Numbered from the stretch's first letter, positions 13,608 through 30,160 are shown. The stretch: DNA of 64,000 bases from Amanita rubescens (GCA_015039365.1 WION01000138.1:62001-126000), one strand, 5' to 3'. Numbers and translations: made by a program. The notes: generated by a model not told the origin, from the sequence alone.

Positions 13608-16600
13608 CTAAAGAGATGTAGGTTCAAGTACGTCCGGTTTGAACCTTAGCCGCGCCAGTATCACACTATCCCAGCCGTCCCCCGCATTGGATATGCAACT
13701 AGCGGAGGACGGCGTGACAGTGTGAGATTCATTATAGACGGGTCCGCCTACTTTCGGAGAGACATGCGTATCTGTTGTGAATAGTCCCCAAGGTTGTCCG
13801 TTTTTTGGAGCCGCATACACGTTGAAATGAAGCTGTAGTTGCATCAGTTTATGTCGACAAGTAGGACAATTTGCTTACTTGGCAATCAGGATGTTTGTGG
13901 CTGACGTACAAGGCGTAATCAGGACTATTCAGAGTTCCAATGACTGGAGATTATGAATGAGTAATGATGCAGTGAAACATCTTGCGACTCACCAAGGTAA
14001 AGGTTTTCTCTCGTGATAGGATGATCAGAACCATAAATCTTGAGGATGCGATCAACGTTATCAGAAAACCATCTCTTTGGCACTTCGAGGCTCTCCATAT
14101 ATCGATAGATAGTTGTTTCGGTGCAGAGATAGGCTGCTTTGTGTCCGCCTCGAAGGAGAAACGAGTGTCGTCTGCCAACGGATCGGCTAATCTAACCGTT
14201 AGAGACGTGTATATCTAAAACACGACTGCGTACCGCTCGCTATTCCGGAAGGTGAGGAGTCCGTGAAGCATATCGAGGCCTCGTTGAGCCGCGTTCCGCT
14301 TGTCCTGCCTCTGCATTCCAACATCGGACTTACCGTACCCGTCCAAGGAAGGTATTTTCCTCGCCTCTTCATCGGAAGCTTTTTGGGGTGCGTACGAGTT
14401 GAACAAAGTTACGAAGCTACCTGATGGTTTCAAGAGATAGCCAACAGCGCCTAATTTGACAGGGCTAGGATCCCACAACGGCAACGTCACTAATATCAAT
14501 TAATCAACTAAACCAACTTGACAAAAAAAGCGACATACGAGATGGGTGGAAGTCATGGGTCAATAGCATTCGATACCGCATTTCGTTCTTTCTCTCGAGT
14601 GCTCTATCGTCGCGGAGAACTGGAGACTCGTAACCGTCAGGTCCCGGAAAAACAAAGCTCTCTGACGAAGTAGATGGATCATATGAAAGTACAGAAGATG
14701 CCCGAGTTGACGGTTCTGAGGACGTATACAAGACGTGATCAGACCGGCGCATGCGCTGCGTTGCGACAGTATCTTCCATGTGAACATGAGGCTGACCAGA
14801 ATGATGTGGTCTAGTTTCTTCAGAGCTACGACCTATGTTGACGTAAGCATGCTAGTAACACTACGTCTAGAATACGTTACTTACTATATGCACTGTTCGG
14901 CAGCGGAGAAGGCCTCATATCAGGAGAAAGCCTAGAAACACGGTGGTCGTCGGATACCGGCCTTCTGGGAGTGTTGGGCTCATCAGAATTTTGGCCTCCG
15001 CTCTTGCGGATCGCCTTCATCTCGTGAACAATCTTGGTAAATGACGGTCGCAGTGTTGGATCGCGGCTCCAGCAGGCCTGGACAAGTTCCCGCAGAGCCA
15101 AGCTATTGAAGGGGACATCTGGAAAAGGAGGGCGTCGGTCCTCGTCTGATAGCCGAATTAGTCGAGAGAACAGAAAATAGATTATCATTACCTAGCACGA
15201 AACGGCGGACGTCATTGTCATCAGACAAGGCCCAGGGGATGCGTCCCATGAGCAATATCTCAATGCAACAGATGCCGTACGCGTATACATCCATCGCCGG
15301 AGTCAGGTCGATGGCACCTGCCATTAACTCAGGCGCTTGCCAGCGAAGTGTTCCGTCTGCAGAACATCTCAGCATATCAAAATAAGGTTGGTTTTCGGTC
15401 AACTCACGTGGAAGCGGCGTCCCGCTGATGCGGTACGCCTCCGACTTCATTTCGCTTTGGCCGAAGTCCGAGATTACACAGCGGAGACGGTCATCGACGA
15501 GCACGTTGGCAGCCTAATGCACCAGGGTCAGTTAAGTTCCGCTAGCGTTGCAGGTATGCGTACTTTTAAATCACCATGGAGAACACCGAACAGCTCTCTT
15601 TCTCCACGTACAATCTTTACGTTGTGAAGATACTCCATCCCTTTAGCGATTTCAAGCATGAAGCGGTAAAGATCCCATTCCTTTGGAATGTCGCCCATGC
15701 TGGGGGGTCGGTCCTGACGCCCTGGGAAACTTCCTGTAAGGCTACTCCTAAGCAACGAATCGCGAGCCGGACTTGACTTTCGAACTGAAGCAGACGACAC
15801 GGATTGAGCTAGGGGTGCAGGGAAACTACCGTATTCCAATTGTAGTCGACGTAGGTATTCAGGCAAACTACCATTCTTGGCATATGGGCTGACGAAGAAC
15901 CAGGGAGGGTCGCACGAAGTGCTACTGGCGCCGTAGAGCTCGAGAACATGGGGGTGATGCAGAGATTTCCATATCTCGACTTCATTGACGAAGAGCTTGC
16001 GAGGTGTGGTTTCTGCCAGGACCTTGATTGCTACAGTGCGCCCGCGCCATTTGCCTTTGTAAACGTCCGAAAAGAAGCCCATGCCTATCTTTTCTTCCCG
16101 ATCTACTTCATATCTAACATCTAGATTGAGCATCTAGTCCACGGACAGCAAAAAGAACTCGCCTTGTAATCGTCCAGCTCGGTAATGTGGATTCCAACCC
16201 TTTACTCATCCTCCTGAGAGCGTCGAGCCCACTTTCAATGAATTCGCGATCTAAAGTGTCCCGTGCGCGACTATTGCTTGTTGAACCAGCGCTTGTAGCA
16301 TTGGTATCGTCGCTTTCCTGGCTACTCTCAGTCTTCGAGCGCTTCATTGCGGGTGCTGGCTTGCTTTTGAACGATTTTAGAGTCATGCGGCGTGCGATAA
16401 AGCTGGGCCTGGTGTTTCTGGCGCTAATCGCGGGTTGGACATCCGCGGCTTCTTGGACCGCTGGCTCCATCACTTGCGTACTATTGGGGGAATCACGTTC
16501 AAGGAGCTTTTCCAGCGCACGCTGTAACGTTTTCATCGCTTCGGGCATCTCGTCCCTCCCGATCTGCAGGACTTCCAGCATCTGAGCGTCGTTGGTTGTT

Positions 16601-18121
16601 TGGATGGCGGCGCCTAATAGACGACGGAGATCGGCCAAGTCCTTCGCAGCATCGTGAGAGTTTTGTCTAGTCCGAATTTCTTGTAGAGCAGGGAGCACAT
16701 GAGCCTCGTGGGCATCGTTGAATACCAGCTCTGGTTGCGCGACTTGCCGGGAAGCGGAAATAGGAAACGCGGGCGGCAGCAGCGACTCTGGAGAGTCAAT
16801 TGGTGGGATCGAAGTCGAGTTCTCGACGCCGGTCAATAGCAAAGCATTTGACGGCGGGCTCTCATGAACAATGGATTCAAGAATCGCACGGGTATCTTGT
16901 TGCCGTTGTAATTCTGAAGCCTGCACCTGCTTCAGAATGCGGAGCTGGATAGATATCTAAACAAAGGGCATTCAACATCGAGAACTGTGAAATTTTTCAT
17001 AATAAACTTACACTGAACATGCTAAGCGCATCCGTTAACGCCTTATCACATTCGGAAATCTGGCGGAGTATATCGTCGCGCTTCAAATAACGCTTGATAA
17101 AGGGACGATGGTTGAGTTTATGAATCAGGTCGTACACAAGAGAGAACGACCTGATTGATAATGATTAACATTGAAAGGGAGAGTTGGTTTCACATACTCT
17201 ATTAACTTGTTCACAGGAGCGGCAAGGTCACCACCAACGACGTCACCAGCGTCCCTTATCTCTTCACGAACGGAAATGAGAATGTCGGCGCAGCGTTCAG
17301 TCAAACGGAGGCAGGCAGTTCGGTTCATCTGTTAGATAGTGAGATAAAGCAATGGGGAGACACTTCTAGTCTTACGTCGACTGTAATTAGCCCATCCCAT
17401 ATTTCAAGTAGGGTCCGTGCAGCGGGCGCCAATCCGGGGAGAGGTACAATCTCAAGCAGATCGATACCGGCGCCCAACGTCTCGTGGATGATATCAGTCG
17501 TAGGTCCCAGGACCGAGGCAGCAGCGTGAACAACGCGCTAAAAAATCAGTAAATATGCGCGTTTTTCGAACATGGAAGACGATATATGCGTACCGCTTTG
17601 ACTTGCTGCCATCCTGCGATAGGCTCCTGCAGCTCAAGATTCTTCCCCTTGTGTTCATTCTTGGTCCACCATCCGTGGGGGGAATTGTTGCGCTGGGACG
17701 CGCGTCTTGCTTCGTCGTGATTTCCCCATTGGGTAATAGTGTCACCCAACTGCCCAAGAGGAGACCGGGAGCGGGATTTAAACGAAGAACCACCCGAATC
17801 GCCGAAATGGCCGGGAAGAGAAAGCGCTGACGAGTAAATGGGAGCCGCAGACAAAGGCGCCAGAGCAGCGAGAGGATGACTGACGGAGGATGACAGGCTT
17901 TGTTCACGGACAGTAGAGGAGGAATCTCGCCGTGACCTGGGCGGGGTGGCTCTCGGAGAAGCCGCCTTTGGAGAGGACGTGGTCGAAGGCGATATCACCC
18001 GGAACGAGGAGGAGAGATCGACTAGGGAAGATGCACGAACTGTTGATGTTGATTCAGAGATGGAGACGGCAGAATGGTCGCTGAGCGAGGATAAAACTGA
18101 GGCAGAAGATGGGCTGGACAT
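13608..18121 (-). CDS. MLKL-like helical bundle / TKL-type kinase / orphan C-terminal domain
   Basis: One large gene of about 13 exons; the exons join in phase right through from kinase to tail. Order: (1) Ser/Pro-rich disordered N-terminus, about 175 aa, from the ATG at 18121. (2) A helical bundle (about 17545-16930) with VPLPGLAPAARTLLEIWDG, RLTERCADILISVREEI and HRPFIKRYLKRDDI, resembling the MLKL/HeLo-type N-terminal domain common in Agaricomycete STAND proteins. (3) A charged linker. (4) A protein kinase: glycine loop GMGFFSDVYKGKW, VAIK lysine near 16024, HGDLKAANVLVDD in place of HRD, DFG at 15460-15468, and APE in WQAPELM. Catalytic residues are present, so activity is likely. (5) A C-terminal domain with VGYLLKPSGSFVTLFNSY, GGHKAAYLCTETTIYRYMES and VIGTLNSPDYALYVSHKHPD, which I cannot assign. 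The layout suggests a kinase-controlled membrane-acting bundle; that role is inference. Confidence 0.82.
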
Positions 18122-19557
18122 GATTGAGAGCACCTGAGACCGTGTTCGTCGTTGGAAGGAAGGTGAACGGGGACAACGACGACAAGGGGAGGTTCTTTGT
18201 ACAGGGAGCAGTTAATATATGCAGTGTCGTGGGAAGAAGTGATCGGTTTCTTCGATCTGTTGATTCCGTCATAGCAGTCAGCCTCCGAAACCGTGGTACG
18301 CACACGAGCTTCCATACCTTCAGGATAATGTGGAAGTCCAAAACAGATTTTTATGAGTCACATTCAGTGCGGTGCTGCGGTCCAATTGGTGTGACAATGA
18401 TGGCTACAATAAACTAATTATATTTATTATCAACACAGCTCCACAGGCACCGAGTCGAGGAAGACCATGTTGTCACCATGTTCAATAACTGTTGGCGTTG
18501 AGCTTGGGGTCGCATACGTGACGCAATGCCAGTATTTACAGAAACTTCCGTACTTGGTCATCTTGGATGGTACACTCGCCGCTGCTGCGAGCCCGGGCCG
18601 GCGCTCTCCCGCTGGCACAGCATAACGCGAAACGAACTCAAGGATATGTCAGGATTACTACTACACCAAATGAATTCGCCTCAACTGCAGGCGCTTCCGT
18701 TAAATTTCAAAAGTAGCACCCTGTCGATCCTAAAGCTAATCGTCAACACCAATACTGTATCCTTCTCTTCTCATGCTTGCCTCCATACAACTTCTTTCAC
18801 CCTTCACACGCGATTAGCACTCACACTCAACCACATTGCTCCTATACGTCTCCAACGGTGACGATTGTCCGAGCACTCAAGCAAAAGCAGATACGTCTCC
18901 CCGCCTCGCGGTGCCGCCCTCCTACTTCATCACCCCATTATCGGACCAAAAAATGGAACCCGTACAGTATCAGTGCATGACCCCATGCAACAGGAGTTCC
19001 CGCTGATTTGTTTTTCAAGTTACATGACGCACGTATGATGTCAGACATGGCTCGCAGCCATAATTGCTTCTCCATTTTGGTCCAGCATCTCGGCTGATGT
19101 GACTCAACACGCATACATCTATCTCTTGTACTGGCACCTTCGATTTCAATCACCGGCAATTGTAACAACCAACGAAACGCGCCATCCACTTCAGCCCACG
19201 TCTCTACATCTTGCTCAATTTCAAACGAAGCACCCCTCCTTCCAATTAAGCCTCCTCTTCTCTTTCACAGTAATACACCCTAAGCTGCCACCTGCTCAAC
19301 CAACAACACTTCCTTGAACAACTTACTCTTCATACAGCTCCGTTCTCTATTCAAACGCCACCACAGTATCTATCACCCAAGTCAAATCCACTTCCATATC
19401 GGGCGCCTAACGCTCGCCTTCTCGTCTTCTCGAGTTCTTAGCCACCCAAAATCGTGAAAGCACACCACTGCATCTGCTTCCCGCGACGCAACACCTGCAG
19501 TACAATACAATACAATACACCGCGCTGAATTCCTCATTTCCACTTGCAGCGAGCGCA

Positions 19558-19630
19558 ACGCATACAACCCAAACCGGAAGCGGATAAATTATTGGATCCG
19601 ACTTTCAGTTTACGCATACAACCCAAACCG
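19558..19630. repeat. Direct repeat of ACGCATACAACCCAAACCG, period 54
   Basis: The 19-bp word occurs at 19558-19576 and again at 19612-19630. Function unknown; possibly a remnant of a local duplication. Confidence 0.7.
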
Positions 19631-19676
19631 TATGTCTTGCGTATTACCATTGGGGTATGCGGCTAGCGCTTATTGG

Positions 19677-20092
19677 GTCATGTTCCACCCGACAGGGTGC
19701 AAATAAGACAGCAATAGGTACAGATCGATTGCAACATCCATACTGTTGCTCAAACCTTGGGGGCTGCCAAGGATGTGGCCACAATCGTTGTCGTTCCTGC
19801 ATCTCGATATCACCGTTAATTCCCGTTTCAGTCGATGTCACCCACTGGATTATTTTGAAGGACCTGCTTTTTTCAGGTGATAAATTCAAAAAAAACTCCG
19901 TGTCAAGCTCACGGCTGGCAAATAAGAGGACCCCTTGGGGGAAGGAGATAGAATCTAGATTCAGAGCCTCCCGATGAGCCCAAAATCTCGGAGACGGATG
20001 TCTACAGGACGATACAGCGCGTCCGTTCCCGAAGTGTTCAGAAATTGGAGTCATGTTCCGTACGACAAGATGCAAATAAAACAGCAATCAAA
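19677..20092. repeat. Diverged direct repeat pair about 373 bp apart
   Basis: A segment at about 19678-19715 (GTCATGTTCC, then TGCAAATAAGACAGCAAT) recurs at about 20051-20088 (GTCATGTTCC, then TGCAAATAAAACAGCAAT) with several differences. It lies in non-coding DNA and may be the trace of an old mobile element or tandem duplication. Confidence 0.55.
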
Positions 20093-21133
20093 TTGGATCC
20101 CGGTCACAGCGCACAATAGGTGGCATTCATTCAAAGTTGTTGAAGGATCCCGCGTCAAGCCAATTATCGCTTTAGTGTTACACTAGGAGTTAGACTCAAA
20201 AAAAAAAAAATTCCAGTGACCCCATAATCCCCGAGTCAGAGGCCGCCTCCTTACACTAAAGTATCAAGATCCCCATGAGAAAAAAAAGCTCCACTAACAC
20301 AAGCACCCACATTCTGGCAAAGACCCCGTTCACATGCTCTCATAAGCGTTTTTGATGTCGTATTACCCTAAGAGGCCTAACGATTGTCTATATGTGCGAC
20401 TGGAACTGATGCCGGGCCTCGTTCGGCCACCATCCTTCGTTCCACCGCGACGCGCCAATGCGCGTGACCGGTCTTTAACAACCCCAATTCCATGGAAACC
20501 ATTTTTAACTGTCAATCCACCATCATACCCATCACCTATCATACCTACGGCCAGTGTAAACCGTCGGTTGTTTCCGACTCCTAATCTCACGAGAACAATA
20601 TGGGTACACTACTTAGAGCAGAATAGAGAACACACGAGGACACACGACGCGATCTCAAATGAGTCTAAATCCTCTCGTATCCTTGGAAACTCCAAAAATA
20701 AACGAGGAAATCTATCATTAGCGGAGTGGTGATGAAACGCCGGCGCACGGACTATCGCTTACCTTAAGGTAAACGATCCGACAAGTGATCTATTCATTGC
20801 TTTCAGTCAAGTCAATGCAACCTAGGTGCTACAGCAGACTTGCTCAGTCGCTTTATTTGCTCCCTGGAATTTCAAGGTAAAAGGCAAAGAAAAAGAAAAA
20901 TTCATCGAGACCCTTTTCTGACTCATTACATTTTGGAGATGGCGACAAGGACTTTCCGTCTGTCTCGAACACCGGTCTCTTCGGGATAATTATGATGGTT
21001 TAGCGACGCATAGACGCAGGATCTTAAAGTTTCCAAACGTCGGGCATGGCGGTCAAAATCGTCTATAAGAATGGCTGGTGGAGTTTTATTCCTCGGAAAC
21101 AGTGCTGGTCACTTGTTATTCTTGACGTCAAAG

Positions 21134-21743
21134 ATGAACATTTTCCGCGCCGTTCTCGCCCTCCTCTGCATCATCGCTCTCCAGGCTGTTATTGCCGCTC
21201 CCGTCGTTAATTGCGATACCCCTGACGGTATCTCTGATAGTGATACTGACAGTGAGCTCAGCGACGCGGAAACCCTTGTCGACGAGGGCGATGTCCCGGA
21301 CGACGCTGGACAATGCAAAGCAAAAGCCTTCGTCAAGGACCTTAAGAAATTGATTTCAGAATTCAATCAATGCCCCCACATCAAGTCACTGAATGAAGCC
21401 AGACTTGATGGTTTAATTATGGATTTACCTTCGAGTTCCTGGAAAACTGCACATGCAAAATGTTCGAAAAAAAAAGAACTTAAAAACGCTGCACCTGACT
21501 CGGATGCGTATTGCCAATGCTTAGCGAAACAAATGTACGCTTGGTCCTCTGCTTCCAGTGGTAAACATTTTGGAAACTAAAGCCTCGTGCTATTTGGTCA
21601 GGTCTAAGCGGCTATGCTCTTATCCTCAATGCGCAATTAATGAAATGCAGGCAAAAGCATCTAGAAGGGCAAAAAAAGCGAAAAGAAAGGCGAAAAAAGC
21701 AAAAGAACGCGAAGAAGCTGCTTCTTCTTCCCATAAGAAGTGA
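21134..21743 (+). CDS. Small secreted protein with basic Lys/Ala-rich tail
   Basis: Begins at the ATG at 21134 with a clear signal peptide (MNIFRAVLALLCIIALQAV then IAAPV, cleavage expected after AIAAP or nearby). Next come an acidic segment rich in Asp, Ser and Glu, and a helical part with several Cys residues (QCKAKAF, NQCPHIKS, AKCSKKK, YCQCLAKQ). The first exon stays open to 21580, but a donor after GCTTCCAGTG (near 21560) and an acceptor near 21659 would join in phase to a tail of repeated RRAKKAKRKAKK-type residues ending at 21743. Without splicing the protein would end in KHFGN at 21580. Four or more Cys suggest disulphides. Function unknown; such proteins are often effectors or cell-wall associated. 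It appears related in its 5' region to the secreted protein at 22857. Confidence 0.65.
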
Positions 21744-22856
21744 TCGATTCCTATGCCGGTATTGGTACGTATTAACCTCATATTGTCTACCGTGGATTCA
21801 ATGAATTCGAAGCAGAATTGCTCTCCGGTCATCATCGTCTAGTAGGGAAAATTGGTTTATGGTAGGAATGGACGACAATATCATGAAAAGAGGTTGTGTA
21901 TATTCTATAGGTTTTTGTAATGCGAACCGGCGTTGGTCGGGAAATGAAGAGTGAATCTTTCTTGCCTTTCAAGGCGACTCCTCATATGGAAAACGGGGGT
22001 AAGATCCACGATGGATTTATGAATGTTGCCATCTATAGAGATACAAGTATAGAAAGAATAATCTGCGTGGTAGGGGCCATACGATACATACGCATTGAAA
22101 AATGTCCCATAGTCATTCTAAGCGAAAGGCTAACTTTGAATTTGATGGGTTGGAATGGTTTGAGAGTTGGTGATAGCCCAACTCTTTCCGCGACGACATT
22201 TCTTTCTCAAGAATCTTAAATCTAGCACTGATTGTGGACTCAGTTCGCCAATTAGGGTTCTAGCCGGGGATAGATCTACTACGTCTATGATCCATCGCGT
22301 GCGAGGTTACAGCGATGACAGCTAGGTCCCTTCAAGCGACGGCCTGATATTATTTTATTTTGCTTCGTAAAAACGGGCATTTATGTCCTCATACGATGTT
22401 GGAATGGTGAATCTGAATCAACTCAATTGCGCGTAAGTAAAGGAATTGCCATAAGATGACCCGGGAATAAACCGATACCCTTTCGACTCCGGATCAGGAC
22501 GTGCACTGGCCAAATCCTGCGAGCTTGTGAATGTTTCGCCGTACGCCGCTCCGGCACTCCCTTATTCCCATCATCATGCTGCAGCACCTCAGGTCAAGAC
22601 AGTTGGGCTGTGCACAAGATTAAGTTATTTTTAAATTTTCGCTGATGGGATTAATAACGTGTCCTTCCATAATAATTGAAACAGACGGAGGCCGAGTCAC
22701 CCGTGTTATTCGTCAATCGGTAAAACGACAGCGTCTTCCAGACACCTACAAGCATCGGGCAGCATGGCCATCGGGTCGACGCATGTCGTCTATTAATCAA
22801 CTAGTCGTAATTTTTTTCTAGCAGCAGTGCTGGCCACTTCGTCTCACGACATCAAA
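21744..22856. other. Intergenic region between two secreted-protein genes
   Basis: No convincing gene. The part just upstream of 22857 resembles the part upstream of 21134 (see findings), which suggests a shared promoter segment. A 99-codon frame at 21920-22219 has no family signal. Confidence 0.45.
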
Positions 22857-23180
22857 ATGAAGTTCTTCGTCCTGGTCATTGTCCTCGCCCATCTTGCTTT
22901 TGCCTCCCCTTTAAATGCTTTCACTTTGCCTTGGCGCGAAAGGATCAGGTTAAAAACGCTTAGTCGGAAATTCAATGCATTGCCCGTTGAAATCCGAGCG
23001 GAAATCCGATCCGATTGCGGCACCCGGAGCGAGTGCCTTTTTGTCTTTGTTCACGGTGGCGCGGACGAGTGTCGTGAATTCATCTTGGGATGTGGAGAAA
23101 ATAGGATAATTGAAGAGTATAAGCGCTTGCCATTATTAGAAAGGGCGAAGGGGTGGATTCGGCAGAGTCCCAAATGGTGA
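22857..23180 (+). CDS. Small secreted protein, 107 aa
   Basis: Single-exon frame from the ATG at 22857 to the stop at 23178-23180. The N-terminus MKFFVLVIVLAHLAFASPL is a typical signal peptide with cleavage near FAS-PL. The mature part of about 90 aa has four Cys (SDCGTRSEC, DECREFILGC) and a basic, Trp-containing end (KGWIRQSPKW). It is unlike any family I know. The ATG at 22827 in the same frame would place extra residues before the signal peptide, so 22857 is preferred. It probably derives from the same duplication as the gene at 21134, because their 5' flanks are alike although the mature proteins differ. Confidence 0.65.
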   Translation: MKFFVLVIVLAHLAFASPLNAFTLPWRERIRLKTLSRKFNALPVEIRAEIRSDCGTRSECLFVFVHGGADECREFILGCGENRIIEEYKRLPLLERAKGWIRQSPKW

Positions 23181-23781
23181 TCAAGTCTAACTTCGTAAGT
23201 ATCTATGATACTGTCTCTTTTGCGTCGGTGACCCATTTCACTTGGAAGTCGTCGCCAAAAAGCGTTCAATCAAAATCTGCGTGCCGATTCCCGAATTAGA
23301 AGGGCTTGTATATACAGTCTTTCTTTTTGTTCATTCGACTAAGCCTTGTCACTACATGATTAGATTAGTGACTAAACTCCGCACCTTCATTCCGGCAACA
23401 TCTTCCGTCAAACTCAACAACAACGCCGCCTAACGCCAAAATGGGCATCCGACAAGTATCTACGGCAGCACATGTTTATGATCAGGAGACGCATTGACGC
23501 TTGGACGTTTTGGAGCGAGAAAGAGTTGGCCAGATGTGAGCAATAAGGTGACTTTTTGGGTATTCAGGTCTTGCATAACTAGTGTTGATTATTTGAATCC
23601 GATAGATCGATCGTCGTGACAAAGAACCCAGGTGACAAGCGACAGTCTCTCGACTTTGAAAGCTCGGAGAAAGATCGGATTTGGACAGGTCACGGTTCTG
23701 TTGCACGTAGTAAGGACCGCATCGGTAATGGTAAGTATAGCCGTCAATCGCCGGACACATGGGGAGCTTTGATCCTAACCA
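23181..23781. other. Intergenic region
   Basis: Holds the 3' end of the small secreted protein gene and the promoter of the F-box gene. No other gene supportable. Confidence 0.4.
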
Positions 23782-25413
23782 ATGTCCCACCAGTTTCCGC
23801 CGGAGGTCGCCGCCATTATCATCGACTACCTTGCCGATGACTTCGAAACGCTAAAGAACGTCTCCCTCTCATGCCATGATTTCTGCCTATTTGCACAATC
23901 GCACTTGTTTTCTACGATCAGCTTAAACGGGTACGCGCAACACGCGAGGTTGACCGTTTTCGAAGGCTTGCTGCAGTCACGTCCACGAGGTGCAATATTG
24001 GCTAGTTATATCAAAAGCCTTAGCCTGCTCTTCTGTGAAGATTGGCTCGCCGATGAGCCAGATGACACAGGATCACTACCAGAGGTCGATACGGACTTGG
24101 AAGCCGAGGTCAATTTGGAATGCCGGGACACCGGAGATAAAGCAAGTGAAGGAGTCGGGGAGGGAAAAGTCGAGGAAGACGAGGAAATCGAGGAACGACC
24201 AGAGTCATTTTGCGCCATCGCATTCATCTCGGAGCATGCAAAAGGCCTTCGTTCCATTCATCTCGGACCATTTACAGATATGCGCCTCGATTGGCATGTA
24301 ACATCGCAGCAAGTGCGAGATGCTCTGACATGTCTTTTGAAAAGAGCACAAGAAATTGTTCTCGAGGACGTAGCGAATATGCCCCTAACTTTGTTCGGGG
24401 AATTTCACAACCTAAAATCGCTCGATGTTTCGGGTTTCATTTCATTTTCAGACATTCTGCCGTGGCCCCTTCCAACTGCAGGCCGGGTTCCTTCGCTCAC
24501 GTCTTTGGCCATGCACACGGGGTCCATCGGGACTCGGTGGGATAGCATGTCGGGTTTACTGGAAGTCATACAGCGCCGACAGCTTCTGGACTTATCTTGC
24601 CTGACTACGCTCTATCTACAATTGCTAGACATCCCGGGCAGGAACGCGTTGATTAATGGAACTCTTTCCTCATGCGCAGATACTCTCCAAGATTTGAGAC
24701 TGTACATATGGAGAGATATGTGTATGCTATCTGCTCCTCTCCAACCTATTCCTAGCTAATGACCAGTAGATGGCACCGATGTTATCAGCTTGGCCGGACT
24801 TAACTATCTCCGGTCCCTCTATCTCGTAGTCAACCTTCCGAACATTCAGGAATCCCTCCTATACTTAGCTAGAACCGTCGAGACTATCAGTGTACCCGAG
24901 ACTCGTTTAGAAGAGCTCATGCTTTTCCTCGACGTTGACGATCGCGACCACAACTGGCTGGATGACATGGTCAGCGCGATCTCAGCGACTACCCCTACTC
25001 CTGGATCCTGGAATACGATGCTCAACGCCAAGCTTTCCCTGCTTTATAAAAAACGGGACGATACACGGGTAACGTTGATGCTTCCGTGGCCGTGGGTTGA
25101 GACAGGCTTCATTAGAGTCGTACTCAAATTCTTTCGCGATGCGTTCCCCATTGTGACCGCAGGTAATATCGCAGATGGACTATTCAAAATTGAAGGATTT
25201 AAATCGAAAGGAAAGTTAATCAAACTCGCCATTCCATGTATCGAAAGAATCGCTGACTCATTAGATGCAGGTTTTAGCGGGTCCTCGTTGACGTTCAGAA
25301 GCGAGGAGGGATTCTTGGCAGCTGTCAACGGTTCAGCTTCTCCCTCGCCGTCTTGGTTCAACGCTCCGTCCCATCCAGATGGTTTGGGGCCTACAGATGA
25401 AACCGTGACGTAG
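23782..25413 (+). CDS. F-box protein of the fungal LRR-like type
   Basis: Two exons, 23782-24721 and 24767-25413, split by a 45-nt intron; the phase fits and gives 528 aa. The N-terminus FPPEVAAIIIDYLADDFETL followed by NVSLSCHDFCLFAQSHLFST is an F-box, which recruits the SKP1-CUL1 ubiquitin ligase. Then come an acidic insert (about residues 100-150, many Glu/Asp) and degenerate leucine-rich segments such as FHNLKSLDVSGFISFSD and LSCLTTLYLQLLDIPG, probably the substrate-binding part. The C-terminus is Ser/Pro-rich. Such F-box genes are strongly expanded in Agaricomycetes, so a specific substrate cannot be inferred. A second, diverged member lies at 46399-48110 on the other strand. Confidence 0.85.
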
Positions 25414-25719
25414 AGATCCGAAATCGAGACGTCGTTTGATTGAGGGTAGAAGTAAGGATACATGTCTCGCACCCTATGATCGGTTTAACTATCTGCTGAA
25501 AACTACGGTAACCAAAAGCGGTCTAACTCTTTACACCCAGTGAATACTATCCAACTCTTTCGTGATGAACGGAAAGATTGCGACGCAATGCACTGAGGTG
25601 ATGATTCTCTACACCTCTTCGCGATACCTGCACTAGTTACACAGCACTCCCCCTACACAGATCTGATTATGATTGTTTACACTATTTGCCACACATTTTT
25701 CGCCCATTATTACCTGGTA
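25414..25719. other. Short convergent intergenic region
   Basis: About 300 bp between the stops of the F-box gene (+) and the SNF2 gene (-). Presumably holds both polyadenylation regions; nothing else seen. Confidence 0.45.
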
Positions 25720-29752
<4,033 letters not shown>

Positions 29753-30160
29753 TATTTACGCTATACAAATGCGGGTGATCATACGCGCCGGTGACGCGTA
29801 CTATTTTTGGAAAAAGTTGACTTAGGGCAGGTCAGATCGCGTCAGTGTTATCTTAGCCTCATGTTTGAGGTCTTCCCTATCATAGACCGGTTAGGAGCGT
29901 GACAATCACATGGACCGCCAGTACGAACCGGTATACTGCAGGCGGGATGTCGATTTGCGTAACGGGGACATGGCGATGGTTGCAAACAGCGTTGTGCGGG
30001 TACATTGTCCCGGAAAATTCCGTTCATGGATTGCAAGTGTCTCGCGTATCGGACGTATTGGCAAAATCAGCATGTCTCGGGTTTCACCGACCTGTCTCTA
30101 TATCTTGACCGAGTCCTTTGGCCTCGGAACTGGGCGAAAGGGGAAGAAACGCAAATAACA
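29753..30160. promoter_or_regulatory. Divergent promoter region of SNF2 and MACPF-like genes
   Basis: A 408-bp gap separates the starts of two divergently oriented genes. Short frames here (for example 29899-30108) overlap each other and are not supported. No clear TATA element was identified. Confidence 0.4.

Larger units (their letters stand above)
18122..21133. other. 3-kb gene-poor stretch
   Basis: Upstream region of the kinase gene, then pyrimidine-rich DNA (about 18750-19480), a short (TACAA)n run near 19498-19517, and diverged direct repeats listed separately. Frames up to 147 codons exist, but they overlap each other and show no family signal. Confidence 0.45.

Noticed and set aside
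14504..14779. Separate gene beginning MEDTVATQRMRRSD
   Set aside because: A 51-nt intron upstream joins it in phase to the kinase end, so it is treated as an internal exon.
20352..20732. 126-codon plus frame in the gene-poor stretch
   Set aside because: No signal peptide, domain or intron signals; composition like surrounding non-coding DNA.
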